Of a stretch of DNA of 64,000 nucleotides, positions 58,027 through 64,000 are shown one piece after another. Within the stretch, counting starts at the first letter, position 1, and every line of letters begins with the position of its first letter. A program made the position numbers and the translations under genes. A model generated the notes under the pieces. The model was not told the DNA's origin. It saw nothing but the letters and a program-made list of their open reading frames with translations, and searched no databases. The DNA comes from Bactrocera neohumeralis (lineage: Eukaryota; Arthropoda; Insecta; Diptera; Tephritidae): contig NC_065923.1 of NCBI RefSeq assembly GCF_024586455.1, positions 37,372,370-37,436,369 of the forward strand, given 5' to 3'.

Positions 58027-58635
58027 AAAATCTGCGAAAAATTTCAGTAGCAGATTCAATATAAAGAGGTGTACAAAGATATTGTGAGATAAAGAAAACT
58101 ATAACCATAAGTTGGGATAGGAAAAAACGGTGAGAGAAAAAGAATAAAAAGAGTTGATGAGATAGGCGCTAAAGTGGTAACAACACTTATCATTACTGAT
58201 CTGCGAGGGATATAAAAACAACGGCAACAGTTTAACTTTTAAGCTGGTATGACTTTAATTACAAGATGTCGCTCATTTTCCTATGACTTTAGTGGTATTT
58301 TAAATACGCAGCATTGGTCACCTTACAAACTGCGTTAGGAAAAATACAATCTTTAATTCTGACATTTCATTATAACCAGGTGTTTAGGTGCCAAAGCATT
58401 TCATATAATACTTTTCTCTGCTTTAACCTGCGGTTTATTTAATAATAAATATTCAAAATTATTTTCTGGTTTTTATCTGTGAAAGTGTGGCCTTGGCTAA
58501 GGCCTCACAAAGCACAACAGAGTCAATCAAAGTAACCAAAAATCTCACCGATCTTTATGCTTCTTTACACTCTCGCCAACTAAATCATCTACAGCGATCA
58601 TATTTACTAACTGAACGAAGTAGTACAGACTGGTT
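58027..58635. other. Unassigned sequence
   Basis: No gene recognised. Confidence 0.5.
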
Positions 58636-58639
58636 CTTA

Positions 58640-59245
58640 ATATGACAGTCGATGGCGTCTCCTTTTGCACATTTCTATAGCGAGGACCGCATACTTTTGA
58701 TCAAGAAACATAATGCACTTCTCACCAAACAATTTCTGTTGGGATGTTTTCACCGAAACCATTCCTTCAGTCGTCTGCTCGAAGCGGAGCCACCTACTAG
58801 GAACATTAAGAGGTCTTTCTTTGACTGCGGCGACGACATCAATCAATACGCCGACCAGACTTCGGATGCCACAAAACTTTAGGCACGCACTGATCGCCAT
58901 TCGCACTGCAGTCATCAACACTTTTGCCGACCTCATAGCGACAAAGACCTCGAGTTGCTTCGAGAATCTAGAGTAAAACTTGTGCAACTTCGTTCACGAT
59001 AATAAAGCTGATTAAACTCTAACTTATCCACAATGAACCTCGATACACCAAATATATGTCCAGCATGCAACGAGTCCTCGCATGACTTAAACCACCACTT
59101 TGCATGCCCAGGGAACCCCTTTCCTTTTGATCCGGTGATTTCTGGGCCTGCAGTTAGAAGACTTCGATACCAACCAACCCGATCCTTTTCACCCAAACGT
59201 GGCCTAGATAACTACAATAACAACAAGAGAGCCATACTCTAAGTA
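58640..59245 (+). pseudogene. Non-LTR retrotransposon ORF2 3' end (RT-only Jockey-like)
   Basis: LIKKHNALLTKQFLLGCFHR and EAEPPTRNIKRSFFDC (58700-58830) are followed by DLELLRESRVKLVQLRS. ICPACNESSHDLNHHFACPG then carries the Cys/His knuckle, and SGPAVRRL.. and LDNYNNN end the frame. This order is typical of the C-terminal region of tephritid RT elements. At least two frame changes are present. Confidence 0.75.
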
Positions 59246-60220
59246 TTAGTAATATTGTTACTAATGGCTCATTTCATTTACCGAACTGAAAGGAAAGCAT
59301 TCGACAGTTAGTTTATAATGCTGTGAAAAAGTTATACCGATGATTTGAAAATTAAGGAGAATCGCTCAAGAGTCCACTTGTGTGTTTATTTGGCTACTGA
59401 GGGAAAACAAAGTGGATGTCTCCCTGTAATTCTTAAGAGCAACATGTTCTCTCCTTTCTGCAATCATATTCAATTAAAAAGTTTTTGGGTACTCTTGTTC
59501 AAGTTGCTTATCCAGCATATACTCGTGTGCGGTTATGGAAAATATAACGGTGTTTCCAGGTATGCTTACACACACACACACACACACATACAGATTGCAA
59601 CTTGCTTTCACCTTTTTCCCGGTTGTTGAGCAATTCTAAAAGCCCAATTAGATATGCACACGCTTTCGCTGAGTTTCGCAGGAATATTTACAAATTGCTT
59701 TTTATTTACTCATGCCGATCCACGTATAATATGTAAGTGAATATGAAATGTTCTCATAAAATTTTAATCATTTAAAGTACGTGATTATGCTGTCCATATG
59801 AAAATTTACTTTAATCTCGTGAATTCGGCGAATTAGCGCTGTGTAAAATAATATGAAAACATATTAAATGATGATTAAGTACGCAATATAACATGAAAAT
59901 ACTACGTAATATACGACTAATAACACTTAAATATGCATACTCAATTATATGGTATATGCAAGTAATATATATAGAAATCATTCCAACAGCAAAGCCTTTT
60001 ATGCCAGCATGGAAGAGAAAATGTGCTCTCGTCTCAACAAATGAAGGTTTGCGGTGAAAAGACATAACTGGCACGTCTCCCAAAAGACGATATTACCAAA
60101 AGGGTAAACTTATTACTGCACTTTAAAGACATCCTCGGCAGAAAGGCTAATTTGAATATGAGCATGAGCAACAACTGAGGGATAATACTATTAAGTGATA
60201 CATTGACTATCTCGGAAGGC
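59246..60220. other. Intergenic sequence with a CA microsatellite
   Basis: (AC)10 lies at about 59568-59588. No gene recognised. Confidence 0.5.
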
Positions 60221-60224
60221 ATTG

Positions 60225-60700
60225 CTGGACCGCTCTGACAATGGATTGTTCCTCAAACATATTTCAACAGAGGTCTTTGCTATAAGTCAGTGTGTAGAAA
60301 TAAATCTCTAACGCAACTATTCCAATGAACGTATTTCTATACTCAGCGATCGTCAAGCGACATTCAAAAATATTTCAGCTTACGAGTTTAGACCGCTGTC
60401 AGTACAGGAGTGTATAGCACGGCTGAACAACACATCAATACATAACTGACATTATATGATAACATCAATCTATAACTGAGTGCATATTATCTGCATGTAA
60501 GTTCATAAAGGGCCGAATATGAATTGGATGTAAAAAATGTCCCGTTTTGCTTTTGCTTTTTGTATGATGGGTCTCTGTACTATAAAAGAGCTGGGCAGCC
60601 AGGAGGTGAGAATGAGAAGAAATATAAATTGGCAGTATTTCCGAAGCATACTCTGCAAAAAGCTGCTATAAGGGCATTACAACCTCACAAGGTTTAAAAA
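60225..60700 (+). pseudogene. Jockey-like RNase H relic
   Basis: TEVFAISQCVEINL, then ERISILSDRQATFKNISAYE and VQECIARLNN at 60268-60435, carry the Glu and the LSDxQA Asp of RNase H. GRHCW-type codons upstream are decayed. Downstream, a KKYKLAVFPKHTLQKAAIRA stretch may be the tail. Confidence 0.65.
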
Positions 60701-61195
60701 ATCATTAGCATCCACGAGTATAAATTTATTGTACATAAAGCATTGCAAGAGAAAATAATTTGAGCTGCAGAACTAAATCTAGGAGGTACAATCTTTTGCA
60801 AGAGTGTACAACATACTACGTCGTTGGATAAAGAAACAAAGCAAAGGGGTCTGATAGTGAACGAAGGCAGGACGAAATATCTCCTGTCATCAAAAAAATA
60901 ATCGTCGCACTCGTGACTTGGCTTCCACGTCACAGTTGACTGTCATAACTTCGAAGTCGTACATAATTTTGTCTATTTTAGAACTAGAATTAACATCAAC
61001 AGCAATGTCATCCTCGAAATCTAACACAGAATAATTTCTGCCAACAGGTGCTACTTCGGACTAATTAGGCAATTGAGAAGTAAAGTCTTCTCTCGATGAA
61101 TAAAATTCAAACTCTACAAGTCACTCATCATCATCGTCCTGCTATTTGCTGCAGAGGCATAGACGATGACAACATCTGATGAATCGATGTTATGA
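60701..61195. other. Unassigned sequence
   Basis: No gene recognised. Confidence 0.5.
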
Positions 61196-61199
61196 GTTT

Positions 61200-61540
61200 T
61201 TGAGGAAAATTTTTTCCGAAGTTTTATGGCCCTTTGTGCATTGCAAATGTACGACGACATTGACATAGTTCAGCGAATTAAGAGACAGCGGCTACGCTGG
61301 CCACATCATGTAGTCCGAATGAACGAAAACAATCCAGCTCCGAAAGTAGTCGATGCGGTATCCGCTGAGGGAAGCCGAGAAAGAGGAAGACCTCCGCTTC
61401 GTCGGAAAGACCAAGTGAAGAAGAGACTGGCTACAGTTGAAATCTCTTATTGGTGCCAAAAACGAAAAGGAATACCGACTGGCGCTTCGGCTATAACCGC
61501 GTAAACGGGGTCTACGCCAATAACGAAGAATAAGAAATGC
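61200..61540 (+). pseudogene. RTE-like non-LTR retrotransposon, ORF C-terminus and 3' end
   Basis: The 92-codon frame reads MYDDIDIVQRIKRQRLRWPH, HVVRMNENNPAPKVVDAV and RERGRPPLRRKDQVKKRL. This is the well-known C-terminal block of RTE-type reverse transcriptases (QRLRWxGHVxRM ... GRPRxRWxDQV). The frame ends at 61504 and is followed by CGTAAACGGGGTCTACGCCA and GAAGAA-type sequence, whose complement occurs at 46588. Confidence 0.75.
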
Positions 61541-61855
61541 TATAAATTATTTAATCTCGATGAAATCGCTTTGTTTTGCAATTTCCTGCTTTAATATGAA
61601 CATTAAGCAAATCCATCAAAAATTCTCTCTCCTCATTACATTAAAAATATGATAACTAACCAACTAGTTAACGCTATTCATAAGAGTAGTAGTAATGCAT
61701 GTGAATCACTTTTTGAGGAAACTCCTACAGTTTGTTTTGAAATATCCTAATTAATTCCTGTTTGCACATTGTCAAAATACAGTTTCTTATCTATAAACAA
61801 GTAATTGAACTGGTTCATATATTTTGCTAGCCACCATATAATGGATTAAGGATAT
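61541..61855. other. Unassigned sequence
   Basis: No feature recognised. Confidence 0.5.
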
Positions 61856-61859
61856 CCTT

Positions 61860-62090
61860 CATTCCAGTTGATTTTATACCGTATATGTAGGGATCATTAT
61901 GTGAGCTAACTCAATATAATATCACTTAGATATATACATATATAGTATAACACTACTTTAAGATACCAAAGTCTATACCCTTCATTAGGGATGAATAATT
62001 ATATATGTATGTAGGATTTAAAATTATCAGGTTTCTAGAAATTTTCTAAATAATTCGCCGTATATTTTAGTGCATTCGTGCGAGCACCAA
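61860..62090. repeat. Repeat family B, decayed
   Basis: TACCGTATATGTAGGGATCA, TTATGTGAG and TTAGGGATGAATAATTATAT resemble the CGGTCAATATGTGAG block. Confidence 0.35.
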
Positions 62091-63354
62091 ACTTAAAGGG
62101 AAGTATGAAAATATGCAACCAGCCGACTGTATCCCCAACAACTGATGTTGATTTCAACCCTTTTTTTCTAAATAAAGTTTTGCATACATCTTTTACATCT
62201 GGGAACATTTCACATGTCTTAAATTAACACAAATTGCGAAAGTGTCCATCATAAAGATTTTCTACGCTCATATTTTGCAAACTCATTGAATTTCTACTTT
62301 CTAGATTAACTAGCTCACACATCTTCGCCTATTTGGCTTTTTTTGGATATTAGCTTGAATAAGAAAAAATGGTGTCAACGGCGTGGAAATGTGTGACATC
62401 AGCGAAAACGAAAAATAACCAGAGAAAAATAATTTTTGTTTTTGCCAATATGTACCTGTATGCTCTCAGGGAATCTCTCTCATTGTCAACGTTATTTATG
62501 CCACCTAATCCAAATCCAAGTGTTTTCTAGGCATGTGCATATGCACATATGACACCTGACACCGTGGCTCGTACGTGGCGACATGACAAATCTGGATACT
62601 TCGGAAAATGTTTTGGAGTAAGCAGCTGTAGATTCAAATCCACTGAGGTTGGCGTTTGTCATAACATTGCGACATTGACAGCCATCGTCTGACAGCTGTC
62701 ATAAATTGAATACTTATCTAAGAAAAATAATAAGGTCAAGGTAAAAACAATGTTTAAACAGTTTTAGTTAAATCACGGAAATGAATGAAAGTCTTAAAAA
62801 GTGAGCGATTACTTTTCATATTACTTTCTAATTTAAAATCTGCATTACTTTTTTACCTCCTCATAAGTTCAATCAGATCTTTGGAGTGATCTTGAAATCG
62901 TCTTTTTAAAAACTTAAAGATATACGCACTAAAGATTGAGAAGTATATTATTAAAATCGAGACACCGATTAGCATTTAAGTTTACATATATTCTTTGAAA
63001 TAATTTAGGGATCTAAAGAAACTTTGATCGCAAATATTTTTCAGAATATAAAATGTTTTTGAATAAATCAGATATCAGACTCAGTGACAGGGAAATATTT
63101 TTATCACTTTTAGTTAGGGCATTAAAATTGTTGTCTACTTTAAACTGGTTTTTAAATATTCTCGCATTTCACCTGTGAAGATAAATTCTGTGTTTCGTTT
63201 ATACTGAAAGTCAACCCACAACAGCTGTGCCATGTGATATATGAATGACATAATGATTTTTTTGAGTTGGCAATGCCTGAATTTAGTTAGTTACCAACGC
63301 TTGAAGGAGAGTTTTGGTTCATTAATTCGCGAAGTAAATGTGCAGCTGAGAAAA
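62091..63354. other. Unassigned sequence
   Basis: GTGCATATGCAC palindrome near 62536. No gene. Confidence 0.5.
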
Positions 63355-63420
63355 CACAGCAAGAAAAATCTTTAGCTTGATTGTACCGAAGCTATACCAT
63401 CCTTTACGAATAAAAAAGTT
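63355..63420 (+). repeat. Repeat family A left-end fragment
   Basis: TAGCTTGATTGTACCGAAGC and TATACCATCCTTTACG match the TTCGGCTGCACCGAAGCTAATA end. Confidence 0.45.
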
Positions 63421-63491
63421 TTCCTTAAAAAGACTTTATTTCATGCTCAATTTATATATCAGCCAAATGCTATGCATTATCATTATATCCT

Positions 63492-63915
63492 AACACCCAG
63501 AAGGAAGCGTCGGACACCCTATAAAGTATATATACATATATAAATGATCAGTATGTTGAGTTGAGTCGATTTAGCCATGTCCGTCTGTACATATACGAAC
63601 TAGTCCCTCAGTTTTTAAGATATTATTTTGAAATTTTGCGAAAGTCATTTTCTCTTCAAGAACCTGTTCATTTGTCGGAACTGCCGATATCGGACCACTA
63701 TAACATGTAGCTGCCATACAAACCGAACAATCGGAATCGAGGGCTTGTATGGAAAACTTTCTCATTTGACGATATATCTTCACGAAATTTAGTATTAGTT
63801 ATTGTTCATAGAAACAATGTAACCTCCGAAGAACCTGCTGTGGATAATAATCTGTGCCAAATATCGTAGGGGTAACTTGAGAAATAAACGAGTTTTCCAT
63901 ATAGGAACTCGAATT
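63492..63915. repeat. Repeat family A, two half copies head to head
   Basis: 63492-63835 is a minus-orientation copy (CACCCAGAAGGAAGCGTCGG to AACAATGTAACCTCCGAAGA). From about 63840 the sequence turns to plus-orientation family A (AATAATCTGTGCCAAATATC and GTTTTCCATATAGGAACTCG). Only part of each half remains. Confidence 0.7.
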
Positions 63916-64000
63916 TAATCAATCGATAGAGTTTAGTTCTACATTTTTTAGGTCTAAAGCTAATAAGATCCAATCAGTTTGTGGACGGTGGGCTTCAGTC

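Noticed and set aside
1..64000. tRNA, rRNA genes or CRISPR arrays
   Set aside because: None of the conserved A/B boxes, cloverleaf folds or spaced direct repeats could be found by eye.

Overview
The window is AT-rich insect nuclear DNA, most likely from a higher fly and probably a tephritid fruit fly. The evidence is spliced exons of a fly-type neuropeptide receptor, very large non-coding spans, many dead mariner, hAT, Jockey-like and RTE-like elements, and dispersed repeats full of GTATGGCAGCTATATG-like words. There is no sign of bacterial or viral gene organisation. The genus is an inference.

Only one host gene is well supported. It runs on the minus strand. Exon 1 (19463-18753) encodes a 237-residue extracellular N-terminus rich in glycosylation sequons. 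Exon 2 (416-266) encodes TM1, the first intracellular loop and TM2 of a rhodopsin-class receptor of the capa/pyrokinin/neuromedin-U group, and CapaR is the best guess. Both junctions are phase-consistent, so positions 417-18752 are one intron of about 18.3 kb. TM3-TM7 must lie beyond base 1. Upstream of the start codon sits a short same-frame upstream ORF. A candidate 5' noncoding exon ends near 23745.

The intron carries a hAT element with both terminal repeats (2162-3972), a Jockey-like RNase H relic (5290-6115), mariner relics of several families (6573-7767, 7885-8340, 10480-11130, 13121-13905, 17100-18110) and two dispersed repeat families. Family A is a roughly 600-bp repeat built from about 154-bp units. 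Family B carries a GTAGGCGTGG-type word and a TCACATAATGACC-type word.

Upstream of the gene (about 24.5-64 kb) I see no convincing host gene. This part is a patchwork of mariners (20.1, 25.3, 30.8, 34.2, 35.4, 37.6, 43.0, 44.4, 48.6, 49.5, 55.4 and 57.7 kb), non-LTR retrotransposon 3' ends (22.1, 30.4, 31.5, 32.5, 34.9, 46.6, 53.6, 58.6, 60.2 and 61.2 kb), large inverted-repeat elements (26.8-27.6, 28.8 and 52.55-53.27 kb) and further copies of repeats A and B. None of the transposases is intact. The best preserved is a 253-codon C-terminal mariner frame at 35831-36589 that keeps all three catalytic aspartates.

The most informative structures are nested insertions that date elements relative to each other, recurrent deletions removing the same catalytic segment in all four copies of one mariner family, the 154-bp modular repeat, and the unusual glycosylated N-terminus of the receptor. 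I do not see an unknown multi-gene system.
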